Shown here: positions 8,148 to 15,920 of the stretch, in pieces
Position numbering within the stretch: position 1 is the stretch's first letter
How the letters are laid out: every line of letters starts with the position of its first letter
Assembly: GCA_012959465.1 (NCBI GenBank)
Contig: DUDC01000354.1
Span: forward strand, 1-39,336
Source of the DNA: Planctomycetaceae bacterium
GTDB lineage: Bacteria > Planctomycetota > Planctomycetia > Pirellulales > Pirellulaceae
DNA: 39,336 bases
Reading direction: 5' to 3'
The notes under the pieces: model-generated
The model's input: the letters and a program-made list of their open reading frames with translations, nothing else
What the model was told of the DNA's origin: nothing
Database searches by the model: none
Made by a program: the position numbers and the translations under genes

Positions 8148-8930
8148 CTACTTGGCCGTTCTAGTCGCTTTCGGCGAAGGTGACGAAGGTCCAGCAGAAA
8201 GTGCCTTCCGAACGGCTGGCAAGGCAAGTTGGCACCAGCGCGAGTACATTTTCGCTGAAGGATGGAGCCCATCGTCCGCCAACAAAGTTCGATCGGCGGC
8301 CGCCTGGCGGGAGATAGACGTCACGTCGATGAACTGGCAACCTCGCACGACGACCCGTTCACGTTTCAGCTGGTTGAAGCGGTCGATTTCGCTGGCAATG
8401 ACATCGCGGTTGTGGCCCGCCGCGAAGGGTGTCACGCCCCAGTCGGGGATGGAGAGTACGACGACACGTGACGGATCATCACCGGAAAATTCGATGGCCA
8501 AGTCAAGTAACGCATCGAGATCACGGGCGAATTGCGATTCGTCAAGTCCGCGAAACTGGTCGTTCACACCGATTTGGAGTGTGACGACCTCAAACACGCC
8601 AGTCGGCCGTGCAGTGTTGATGCGATCTAGGAGTTCACCAGACGTCCATCCCGTTCGAGCAACAATCGTCGGTGTTCCGACTTCGATTCCCTCTTCACTC
8701 AATAGCTCGGCCAATTGCAGGGGCCAACGATCCGACTCGGCAACCGACTCGCCGATCGTGTACGAGTCTCCCAAAGCGAGAAAGCGGCCGCCGGCTGCAT
8801 GCGGGTGCGACGCTGCCGGTTCTGTTTTCAAATCGTCGTCTCCAGTGCAACCGATCAGCAGGACGATCGCCATGCCGACAACGGCAGCAAGACCGAGAAG
8901 CGGGATTGAGAAACTCTGGCTTTCCTGCAT
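8148..8930 (-). CDS. SGNH/GDSL-type hydrolase lipoprotein
   Basis: The 260-residue product starts with a lipoprotein signal: hydrophobic residues 9-26 and a lipobox LIGC ending at Cys28. The SGNH domain follows with block I FLALGDSYTIGES (nucleophile Ser56), LQIGVNDQF carrying the block III Asn, and the catalytic Asp/His in DDGLHPS. This architecture fits a membrane-anchored esterase/lipase acting in the periplasm or on the outer membrane. The last residues (SPKATRTAK) are encoded by a copy of the GTCRCTTTCG repeat, so the C terminus may have been altered by repeat insertion. It converges on kynU. The ATG is 3 bp after the stop of the propeller gene upstream, so the two may be cotranscribed. 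Confidence 0.85.
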   Translation of the reverse strand: MQESQSFSIPLLGLAAVVGMAIVLLIGCTGDDDLKTEPAASHPHAAGGRFLALGDSYTIGESVAESDRWPLQLAELLSEEGIEVGTPTIVARTGWTSGELLDRINTARPTGVFEVVTLQIGVNDQFRGLDESQFARDLDALLDLAIEFSGDDPSRVVVLSIPDWGVTPFAAGHNRDVIASEIDRFNQLKRERVVVRGCQFIDVTSISRQAAADRTLLADDGLHPSAKMYSRWCQLALPAVRKALSAGPSSPSPKATRTAK

Positions 8931-8933
8931 CGG

Positions 8934-10088
8934 TCAATTCTCTCCGTCGCTCCAGGCTACTTTTTCGGGGATCGCACGCAGTTTTCGTCGGGACGAGATG
9001 CTCCACAATTCATCCGTGCGCGGGAACCCCTCCTCGGTCGGCGGTGATCGAAGACGAACGATATCCTCGTTTTTAGGGTCGAACGGAATTGGATAAAGGC
9101 GTGTTACTTTCCAACGGTTGTAGGGAATCAAGGCCACGTTTCCTGTGGCGACGTCCCAGACCTGCACGACCTGTTGACCTTGATCTCGACCCCAGATGTT
9201 GGGCCGCTCTGGCAACCGTGGGGAAAACAGTTGTGACTGTTGGGCGAGATAGCGATTGGAATGACTGAACTGAAGCAGTGAGCCTCGGACCAACCAGTCA
9301 GCCTGCGAATCGGGGCGCGGTGGGAGAACTTTCTTCTTCCATACCATTCGCTCGTCGCGTAAATCGAAAAGATACAACGAACTGTCCGCGGTCGTGTAGG
9401 CCAAATAGCGACCGTCGCGGCTGAATTCAACGTCCGTGCGGCACCGATGCACATCGTCGCTGACGTGCAGGCGGCGCTCGGCCGTATCCGTCGCCGGATC
9501 AATCAGGTGCACTTCCAATCGCCTGTCATCGACAGTCAGGAAATACCTTGCGTCATACGACAGCACACATAGCCAGCCCAGGGGAAACGTACGGTAGCTG
9601 GTCCGATGGCTTCGGAAGACTTGAAAACGGGCGTATTCGCCGGCCCAGGTCGGCTCCGCTTTTGCGTACTTCGCCTGATTCTCTTTACGCCGAAAGACAG
9701 TCATCCACTCCTTAATTGCCGCGTTCAACTCGGCACTGGCAGTGGCAGTAAAGTCCTTCGTCGTCTTACCGGAATGAAACCAAAACCAAGCCGCTAACGA
9801 GGCCATGGCGACATGACCTAACTCCCTACCGGACGGATACGGGATTGAATGGGTCACCAGAGCACTCTTCCGAGCACGTTCCGCGTGTGATATGTCGTCA
9901 TCGATCTCAGTGGGACCCGATGACAGGCCCGTTAACACGCCCGGGTCCCAAAGCGTGGCCAGCCGTTTGTCGGGGGGGCGCCAACACAGAGTAGTAATCG
10001 TCTCCATCCAAGGGAGACTTCCATACGGTGTAGCTGATTCCGGCCGTCTGCACCTGCGCGCGACCGTCGATGAGAGACGCATCGACAC
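8934..10088 (-). CDS. C-terminal part of a frameshifted secreted beta-propeller-like protein
   Basis: From about the codon at 9970 down to 8934 this frame encodes a helical segment (HVAMASLAAWFWFHSG) and then WD40/propeller-like repeats, for example YFLTVDDRRLEVHLIDPAT, FSRDGRYLAYTTADSS followed by LYLFDLRDERMVWKKK, and VVQVWDVATGNVALIPYN. The apparent first 35 residues, upstream of a run of seven G at 9972-9978, are out of frame with the gene next door and look like shadow sequence. Removing one G from the run joins the two frames into VLAPPDKRLATLWDPGVL without a break. The gene is therefore most likely one of about 586 codons with a +1 indel. Whether that is a mutation or a sequencing error cannot be told here. 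Confidence 0.7.
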   Translation of the reverse strand: MSMRLSSTVARRCRRPESATPYGSLPWMETITTLCWRPPDKRLATLWDPGVLTGLSSGPTEIDDDISHAERARKSALVTHSIPYPSGRELGHVAMASLAAWFWFHSGKTTKDFTATASAELNAAIKEWMTVFRRKENQAKYAKAEPTWAGEYARFQVFRSHRTSYRTFPLGWLCVLSYDARYFLTVDDRRLEVHLIDPATDTAERRLHVSDDVHRCRTDVEFSRDGRYLAYTTADSSLYLFDLRDERMVWKKKVLPPRPDSQADWLVRGSLLQFSHSNRYLAQQSQLFSPRLPERPNIWGRDQGQQVVQVWDVATGNVALIPYNRWKVTRLYPIPFDPKNEDIVRLRSPPTEEGFPRTDELWSISSRRKLRAIPEKVAWSDGEN

Positions 10089-10695
10089 GGGCGGCGATTC
10101 GTTTAACTACTTCGCCTGCGTCAGTGACAATTTCTCCCGCCATATCGACCGCCAAAAAATCCACCTCGATATTCACTGGTTTGTCGAGGTTGATGATCTG
10201 TAGCGGCCTCCGAAGGTCGCTCGCATAGAACACGACGCAGCGATCACCGACCGACCACGACACCATTCGAGCAAAACGTGGCCGCAGATGTGTGACTTTG
10301 GACGCCGCGCCCGGATACGTAGTGGGATCGGTCAGCGCTGGCCAACCGGCCGACCGAAGGATCGGGGCCTCGCCGTAGAACGTACTGCGGCCGAGTGTCG
10401 GCCCACTAACCGTTTGTCCCGATGCAACTTCGAGGCCGCTTTGTTTGAGTACTTCGTCCACCTGAAGTGTAAACGTCCCCGCCTTGTCGCAGGTGACTAC
10501 TTTACCAACCACGATGGCCCGGTTGGCGTCGGTCAGCCACTCCCAGGATAGTTGAGTTCCACCGTATACATAGTCGGCCCGCGATGGAGCTGCGATAAGG
10601 CAGCAAGAGCACAATAGGCACGCGCTCAGAGCCCATCTCTCTGTTTGCTTCAAGACGCATCTGGTCGTCGCTCGTATCATGAGTTCTTTTCTCAC
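9907..10695 (-). CDS. N-terminal part of the same frameshifted secreted protein
   Basis: The first 40 residues are a signal peptide with a cysteine-rich core (ALSACLLCSCCLIAAPSRA, then DYVYGG). The mature part, about residues 42-240, is a beta-rich domain with TDANRAIVVGKVVTCDKAG and DRCVVFYASDLRRPLQIINL; I do not recognise a named family. Planctomycetes have secreted proteins of this sort that carry propeller domains. The frame runs past the G7 run at 9972-9978 and stops about 22 codons later in out-of-frame sequence (RQTAGHALGPGRVNG), whereas the in-phase continuation lies in the frame described for 8934-10088. The true boundary is about 9975. Confidence 0.65.
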   Translation of the reverse strand: MRKELMIRATTRCVLKQTERWALSACLLCSCCLIAAPSRADYVYGGTQLSWEWLTDANRAIVVGKVVTCDKAGTFTLQVDEVLKQSGLEVASGQTVSGPTLGRSTFYGEAPILRSAGWPALTDPTTYPGAASKVTHLRPRFARMVSWSVGDRCVVFYASDLRRPLQIINLDKPVNIEVDFLAVDMAGEIVTDAGEVVKRIAARVDASLIDGRAQVQTAGISYTVWKSPLDGDDYYSVLAPPRQTAGHALGPGRVNGPVIGSH

Positions 10696-10969
10696 AGGTA
10701 CGTGACTCTTTCAGCGTTTGCACAACAGGCCCGTTTGAAAGAATGCGGCAACCGGCATTCTAACGATGACCATTCTAATGTCGTGCACGCCAAGGTGTCG
10801 ATCCAATAGCGGTTAGAGGCCCGAGCAATCCACGGTCATTCGATCTTCAGTCGAGAGAAGGCGAGCCTCACCGCGGGTGAACTGCGGCATCCTGTAAATC
10901 GAGGCATTTTTGACTATAACGGCTTTGTGGGCGGAGGCTGGACGGACATGAGCAACTCGGGAGAAACTA

Positions 10970-11626
10970 ATGACCGACATCGACCCCATCGATGAGCGTG
11001 CGTTGATCGACGAGCGCGACCTCAAGTACATTCGCCGCGAAGTAGACGCCGGACGACGTGAAGCGGCGTTGACGGCGGTTAGTACTTATCGCAGGAGAGA
11101 GTGTTTACACGTCGGCGACGCCGTGCCCGCCCTCGAATTGGCTCAACTTGCCTCGAACGACACGATCAACCTGGGCGCCGATCGCGACCGACCTCTGGTG
11201 CTCATATTTGGCAGCTACACCTGACCACCATTTCGTCGCCAGGTCGGTGACCTGCAAAAGATCTACGATGAGTTGAAACACGAAGCGACGTTTTTTGTTA
11301 TTTACATAGCCGAAGCCCATCCGGACGATGGTTGGCAGACAGATTCAAATGAGCAGGAAGGTATTCGACTCAGGCAGCACACGACGTCCGACGAACGTCG
11401 CGCGGCGGCCCAGTCGTGTGCCACAAAACTAAAATTAAGTATTCCGACCCTGTTGGATAACATGGACGATGCGGCCAATAACGCGTTCTCGGCGTGGCCT
11501 GAGAGAATTTATATCGTCAATAAATTTGGGATCATCCACTACCGAGGTGGTCGCGGCCCATTCGACTTTCATCCGACAGAAGCCCGGACTTCACTAGTTG
11601 ATTTGCTTGGGCCAAAACCCGACTGA
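10970..11626 (+). CDS. Iodothyronine deiodinase-family selenoprotein (TGA read as selenocysteine)
   Basis: Read through the TGA at 11222-11224, this is one 218-residue thioredoxin-fold protein. Around the TGA it reads RPLVLIFGSYT-U-PPFRRQV, the deiodinase active site (animal enzymes have NFGSCT-U-PPF). Further family landmarks follow in order: FFVIYIAEAHPDDGW (residues 108-122, with the conserved Glu115 and His117), a helical insert, and PERIYIVNKFGIIHYRG with GPFDFHPTEAR near the C terminus. All are collinear with animal deiodinases, which remove iodine from thyroid hormone; the bacterial substrate is unknown, and a peroxiredoxin-like or dehalogenating role is possible. Residue 85 would be selenocysteine. 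No signal peptide is seen, so it is cytoplasmic. GGGAG sits 7-8 nt before the ATG. The coding frame after the TGA stays open for 133 codons. Confidence 0.88.
11222..11254 (+). promoter_or_regulatory. Candidate bacterial SECIS element downstream of the UGA
   Basis: After the UGA (11222-11224) come 21 nt and then a hairpin loop: arms CAGGTC (11240-11245) and GACCTG (11249-11254) around the loop GGT (11246-11248). Bacterial SECIS hairpins lie inside the coding region, with the apical loop about 16-37 nt from the UGA and a G in the first two loop positions. This one meets both conditions; the triloop is the shortest size allowed. It would recruit SelB with Sec-tRNA. Function is inferred from layout. 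Confidence 0.65.
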
Positions 11627-11667
11627 GTGATGACAAAACAACTCATCTGACCAATAGGACGCATGAG

Positions 11668-11964
11668 ATGACCGACCGCTCGGATTTTGGTGTTGCGGTT
11701 ACATTCCTCGACTCGGGTGACATCGATGGCCTTCAAGATCTACTGAAGGCACAACCCGATCTGGCTTCCGCGCGGGATGACGACAATTCCACATTGCTGA
11801 CTCGATTAATCGACTGGTCCGGCCATCGGCCCCGCGCATCCGAGACCGCTCGCGTGTTGCTCAATGCGGGCGCCGAGATCGATGCTCGTCGAAACGACGA
11901 GAACAGTACGCCACTGTGTGGTGCACTCTGCACGGAAGAAGCCGATGTGATCCGGGCCCGTTGA
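11668..11964 (+). pseudogene. Truncated ankyrin-repeat protein
   Basis: 98 codons beginning MTDRSDFGVAVTFLDSGDID encode two or three ankyrin-like units: DIDGLQDLLKAQPDLASARD, TLLTRLIDWSG, and ETARVLLNAGAEIDARRND with STPLCGALCTEEADVIRA. A normal protein would go on as another repeat after ADVIRA, but the frame ends at TGA (11962-11964) where sequence from an unrelated VOC-type gene begins in a shifted frame. It starts 42 bp after the deiodinase gene and could be cotranscribed. It looks like a deletion product; the truncated ORF might still be expressed. Confidence 0.7.
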
Positions 11965-12118
11965 TCCGTTGTACGAGGAATTCCGTGACGCGGGCGTGGC
12001 GATCCGTCAAGAACCAAACGACGAGCCGTGGGGGCTGAGGGAATTTGAAATCGAAGATCTCGATGGCAACTGGCTTGTCTTCCATGGCCCGATCCCAGAA
12101 AACAGCTCTTCGTCGTGA
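11951..12118 (+). pseudogene. C-terminal fragment of a VOC (glyoxalase/bleomycin-resistance-like) protein
   Basis: The frame open from 11951 reads DPLYEEFRDAGVAIRQEPND, then EPWGLREFEIEDLDGNWLVF and a short tail to the TGA at 12116-12118. The pattern (D.LYEEFR..GV, PWG.REF...D.DGN...F) is the closing half of a VOC-fold protein, including the usual metal-ligand or substrate-side glutamate region. There is no start codon or first half; the fragment abuts the ankyrin relic at about 11950-11960, overlapping it by a few bases in another frame. This is a fusion of two gene remnants by deletion. Confidence 0.7.
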
Positions 12119-12167
12119 ACCGAACACGAGCGTCGGGTCTTGGCGAGTTCTCGCGCACCTAAAAAAA

Positions 12168-12188
12168 CCGTGGGCTAGCGCCCAGCGG
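12168..12188. repeat. CTAGCG-centred inverted repeat copy
   Basis: CCGTGGGC-TAGC-GCCCA followed by GCGG forms a near-perfect hairpin. The CTAG in its centre supplies the TAG stop of the minus-strand hydrolase gene (12175-12177), so the repeat overlaps the last codons of that gene (SSAAGR). Related copies lie at 5273, 15771, 17531, 19360 and 22882. Confidence 0.55.
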
Positions 12189-13929
12189 CTGATGAGTGGG
12201 CATTGATCCACTTCGAGATCATGCTCAGCGCGATCGGTGAGAATGTCTCCTCAATCTGCCGATACTCTGCGGGTAATCCCGTTTTGCATGTCTGAAATAG
12301 ATGGTTCAACTCGGCCAATTCATGGATTTCAAATTTCTTATGACCGCCTGATTCCAATGCCTTACGGATTTCGGGCAGGTTCAGTTGCGGATCAACCTGC
12401 AGGTCTTTGCCGCCATTGAGAACAAGCACCGGACACTCGATGGTCTTCAGGGCAGGTCGCGGATCGTATGTTAGAAAAAACAAGAACCATGGATCGATCA
12501 TCCTCGATACGGCGTCTTTGGAGTTCACAATAATTTGGTTTTCACGCTCCTCGTCAGACAGAGTCGCAACGAATGCGTCTATTCTCTTCGTCATTTCCTT
12601 CGTTACGTCTTTGTCACCGGCGGATCGAATCGCGTCAAACAGAACTTCTTGAAACCGGCGGGCCAGGTCCAAATCTGATTCCGAGCTCCCGGCAACTCTG
12701 GCAATCTTCTCCGATTGATTTAGAACGATCTGGTCGCCAGGCACTCCCGGCCCCGCGAGCATCACGACGAATGCTACATCGTCGCGTCGAACCGCGATCA
12801 TCGGTGCGATGTACCCGCCTTCACTATGCCCGACCAAGCCGATCCGTTTCTTGTCGATTTCTGTTCGTGTCTTGAGATAGTCGATTGCCGCTTCGACATC
12901 TTTGGACAGAACTTCCGATGTGGCGCCGGAAAATTTGCCTGTTGATTTCCCGATGCCTCGTTCGTCATAGCGGAGCACTGCGATGCCCGCCTTAGTGAGA
13001 TGGTCGGCCAGTACAAGGAACGGCTTGTGGTCCATTATCGACTCGTCGCGATCCTGGGGTCCCGATCCTGTGATTAGGACGACCGCGGCGAACGGTCCTT
13101 TTGTTTTTGGCGTTGTCAACGTTCCGGACAAAATGATGTTGGCGTCACCGTTCTCGAATGTGACTTCCACAGAGTCGTAATCCAACGGCTCTTTCGGAGT
13201 TTGGGGCCGCTTGGGCGGCTTGATCGATCGAGTGTTGCCCAATGGCACCTTCTTAAGGATCAAAGGGATCTTGTTGCCGCTTTGCAGCCAATGACCATCG
13301 AGTTGCGACTTGTCTTCGTTGTACTTCCCCTTGAATTCGGCTTTCGTCAAAGTGATTAAAAAGGAGACGCCCTCGTCCGTGAACGTCGGTTCGACATTGA
13401 CTCCCCCAATGCCCTCGCTAAAGCTGTCGAGCTCTACCTCTCGCTTCTTGTCCTTCGTTTCCAAGACTCGAAATTGAAACTCGAACGAGCGGGCACCTGC
13501 TTTCATTGTTCCTTGCCAGGTTTCGACATGCACCGTCGGCTGCGCGGCCTTGACGGGTTTCAACACCAAGTCGAACTTTTGACCGGATTGTGTAAACGTG
13601 CCTTTAATCTCGGTATTTCGATCCTTGTAGGTTCCTTCGTAGACGATCGTTAATCTTTTTGATCGGATCACCAACTTGCCATTGTCAATCTGGCAAAAGT
13701 CCATAGGGAGTTTCGTTTTTCCCTGGTCGATGCTGACCATCGTGCACTTCAATTTTCCAGCATCGTCCAAAGCTATGTCAAACCGCAAACGCAGCTTGGC
13801 CGCGCCAACATCGAGTGTCCCAGTCCAGGACTGTGGCGTGTCAACCGTTTCCTGTGATATCACCAAATTCTCGGTGACTAGTGCGATCGCCATGACGGCA
13901 CAGTAACATCGAATCAATTGAATAGTCAT
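12175..13929 (-). CDS. Secreted alpha/beta hydrolase with duplicated N-terminal beta domain
   Basis: From Met at 13929 (GGAG about 8 nt upstream) the product has 584 residues with a signal peptide (residues 1-26, cleaved near VISQ). Two similar beta-rich domains of about 90 residues follow: WTGTLDVGAAKLRLRF to LVLKPV (35-126) and WQGTMKAGARSFEFQF to PLILKKV (138-229). The hydrolase domain is residues 250-584, with ITGSGPQDRD (oxyanion region), the nucleophile elbow GHSEGG (Ser369), a late Asp in NGGKDLQVDPQ and the catalytic His in ELNHLFQ. It resembles the planctomycete serine aminopeptidase/acyl-hydrolase S33-type group. The frame is open to 14136, but that extension lacks a signal-like start. 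The stop codon lies in a dispersed repeat. Confidence 0.85.
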   Translation of the reverse strand: MTIQLIRCYCAVMAIALVTENLVISQETVDTPQSWTGTLDVGAAKLRLRFDIALDDAGKLKCTMVSIDQGKTKLPMDFCQIDNGKLVIRSKRLTIVYEGTYKDRNTEIKGTFTQSGQKFDLVLKPVKAAQPTVHVETWQGTMKAGARSFEFQFRVLETKDKKREVELDSFSEGIGGVNVEPTFTDEGVSFLITLTKAEFKGKYNEDKSQLDGHWLQSGNKIPLILKKVPLGNTRSIKPPKRPQTPKEPLDYDSVEVTFENGDANIILSGTLTTPKTKGPFAAVVLITGSGPQDRDESIMDHKPFLVLADHLTKAGIAVLRYDERGIGKSTGKFSGATSEVLSKDVEAAIDYLKTRTEIDKKRIGLVGHSEGGYIAPMIAVRRDDVAFVVMLAGPGVPGDQIVLNQSEKIARVAGSSESDLDLARRFQEVLFDAIRSAGDKDVTKEMTKRIDAFVATLSDEERENQIIVNSKDAVSRMIDPWFLFFLTYDPRPALKTIECPVLVLNGGKDLQVDPQLNLPEIRKALESGGHKKFEIHELAELNHLFQTCKTGLPAEYRQIEETFSPIALSMISKWINAHSSAAGR

Positions 13930-14145
13930 CAAGAGCACTCCAGATAGCCGTATTGACTGCCCGCGGAAGGTACTACGTTTGCAATCTCGATTTATGCCCA
14001 CAATATATCGAAATTTGTTTTGACAGGGCTGTGATGTGCGTGTTTTTTGGAAAAAGCTCGTTAGCAGAACCAGGCACATTGCTTTATTGTGGAAGCGGCT
14101 GGTTAGGTGAACCACCCAACTCACTAATCGTAGCATCCGCCAATT

Positions 14146-15738
14146 ATGCCGAAAACTGACTCTACGACAGGCTCATCTCTTACGTCACGGTTCAGCTGGC
14201 GGGCGGCAGGTTGTTTTTTTGGTTCGCTATTCGGGCTGGCCACGGTTTTTTTGGTTGTTGCCTATACTCCGAGCTCAGAGGCTTGGTGGAAATCGATGGG
14301 CACGGCGCTAAATCTGTCCGAAAAAGACGTGGCACACAGCGCCTTTCTTCTACCTGTGCTGGGAAGCGTCTCCGGTATCGTGATTTGTCTCGCCCGTCGT
14401 GACTACGTTGTGCCGACCGCCGCCTCGCTATTAACCGGATATGCGACCATCACGATCGTCGCGCAGACCGATCTTGCCAAGAATACGATCGCGGACCAGA
14501 TCGCCAACTCGTCGATCATTGCTCGCATTGACCCTCGTTTGGCGGTTGTGATCATTGGTTTCGCTTGGCTGGCAGCCTCGCTAACCAGTAGCTCGTCTCG
14601 CAAAGCGTTCGTTACGTCGATTTCAGGAGTCTGCCTCGCCGGTGGCATCGTCGTTTGGTTGGTGATGTACATGCCGCACATGCTCAACGGCCGGGGCACA
14701 GATTTCGTTTCGGCGAATGGCCTGAATCTGAGCGGCTCACTTTCGTTTCCGGCACTGCTCGTGAGTGGTTTGATCGGTTTCTTGGTGGGTAACAAGGCGT
14801 ATATCGCGGCGATTCTGGCAGCCATCGGTTTTGCCCTCGGCACGTCAGTCTTCATTCAATTTGCCGAGATGCAAGATTTGCGTTTCACTGTTCTGCATAG
14901 CTCGTATTGGATTCGGGCGATCGGAGGAGGGTGCATCGCTCTCTCGGGATTCCTCGCCTTTGCCTGGATGACAAACCGTCTAAGAACGGCCGTCTTGTTA
15001 TTCATCGTCATGTGTTGTTTAGGTGGCACTGTTGGTTACATGTACGGTCCAGGCCTGACCAATGGTCGTGACTTGGGAGATTGGTTTGCCTCCGGCCCAG
15101 TCATTGGGGCCGTCGTTGCAGTCAGCGCGCTCTCTCTCGCTCTGGGCTATTGGGAAGGAGCGGTAGCTCACCGGCGGATCAAGACGCGAAACGGCTCGGA
15201 CGAGGTGGCGGGCGATTCGTCTGGCCACTCCGTTGTCCGTCCGATGGGAAAGGCATTTGATAGATCACAAGACGAGGCGGACGTGGCAGCTCCACGCCAC
15301 AAAGATAGGCCGCAGATCAGCGAACGAATGAAGTTCTGGTTTGTCGAGAACATTAACAACGATTTGCGCTATGCGTCTCACGACAGCGACTTCGTAAACT
15401 GGACGATGGCCCCGTTGGCCACGGCTGAGTTTTTTGATCTGAAAGACGCCGAACAGATTGTGGAACACATCTCCAACCGAGGAGTCAGTGGTTGCCGAGT
15501 GGAAGAAGGGGGCTACTTACGAGCCGCGGACGAAACGGGATCAACCGAACTGAACGAGAACCTCGAGTTGCTGGCTGAGGCGTTTTCTCAATCTGATCGA
15601 AAGATGAGCGACAGGGAGGTCGCATCGAAAGTCGCACCCTTCTACAACTCAGGTATTCCCGGGATTCGACGCGAGGCGAAGCTGCTCTATTTGAGATACG
15701 GAAATTGGCAGGATGGACAAAACGAATTTCGCCGCTAG
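14146..15738 (+). CDS. Polytopic membrane protein of unknown function with soluble C-terminal domain
   Basis: A 530-residue protein. About nine hydrophobic segments are visible (roughly 23-42, 66-82, 89-107, 131-149, 158-176, 200-216, 219-238, 256-275, 281-298 and 316-336, two of them marginal). A charged linker (340-380) leads to a soluble domain of about 150 residues starting RMKFWFVENINNDLRYASHD and containing WTMAPLATAEFFDLKDAEQI and IEVEEGG-like features (SGCRVEEGGYLRAADE). I recognise no family. The stop codon TAG lies in GCCGCTAGACCACGG, a degenerate copy of the dispersed repeat. The glutamate-synthase-like gene follows 182 bp downstream on the same strand. Confidence 0.75.
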   Translation: MPKTDSTTGSSLTSRFSWRAAGCFFGSLFGLATVFLVVAYTPSSEAWWKSMGTALNLSEKDVAHSAFLLPVLGSVSGIVICLARRDYVVPTAASLLTGYATITIVAQTDLAKNTIADQIANSSIIARIDPRLAVVIIGFAWLAASLTSSSSRKAFVTSISGVCLAGGIVVWLVMYMPHMLNGRGTDFVSANGLNLSGSLSFPALLVSGLIGFLVGNKAYIAAILAAIGFALGTSVFIQFAEMQDLRFTVLHSSYWIRAIGGGCIALSGFLAFAWMTNRLRTAVLLFIVMCCLGGTVGYMYGPGLTNGRDLGDWFASGPVIGAVVAVSALSLALGYWEGAVAHRRIKTRNGSDEVAGDSSGHSVVRPMGKAFDRSQDEADVAAPRHKDRPQISERMKFWFVENINNDLRYASHDSDFVNWTMAPLATAEFFDLKDAEQIVEHISNRGVSGCRVEEGGYLRAADETGSTELNENLELLAEAFSQSDRKMSDREVASKVAPFYNSGIPGIRREAKLLYLRYGNWQDGQNEFRR

Positions 15739-15770
15739 ACCACGGCCTTTGCTTGGCCCGTGTCGTATGT

Positions 15771-15793
15771 GAGCCGAACGCGCTAGCCCACGG
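15771..15793. repeat. CTAGCG-centred repeat copy (minus orientation)
   Basis: On the minus strand this reads CCGTGGGCTAGCGC followed by GTTCGGCTC, matching the copies at 5273 and 12168. A second degenerate copy (CCGTGGTCTAGCGGC on the minus strand) lies just upstream at 15731-15745 over the stop codon of the preceding gene. Confidence 0.5.
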
Positions 15794-15920
15794 ATACCGA
15801 ACTAGAATTCGGGGCGGCGACTCACTAGCATGATGTTCTCGCAGGTTAGATTCTCAACTTTGACTAAAAGGTGGGGCACGCTGAGTCGCAAATCTCCAAC
15901 CCTCTGTTAGGAGGCCACGG

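Noticed and set aside
9972-9978. Programmed frameshifting at the G7 run
   Set aside because: No stimulatory hairpin or homologous case recognised; a simple indel is the plainer reading.
10810-10969. Open + strand frame reading GELRHPVNRGIFDYNGF upstream of the deiodinase start
   Set aside because: No start codon, no domain, different frame from the gene; probably chance.
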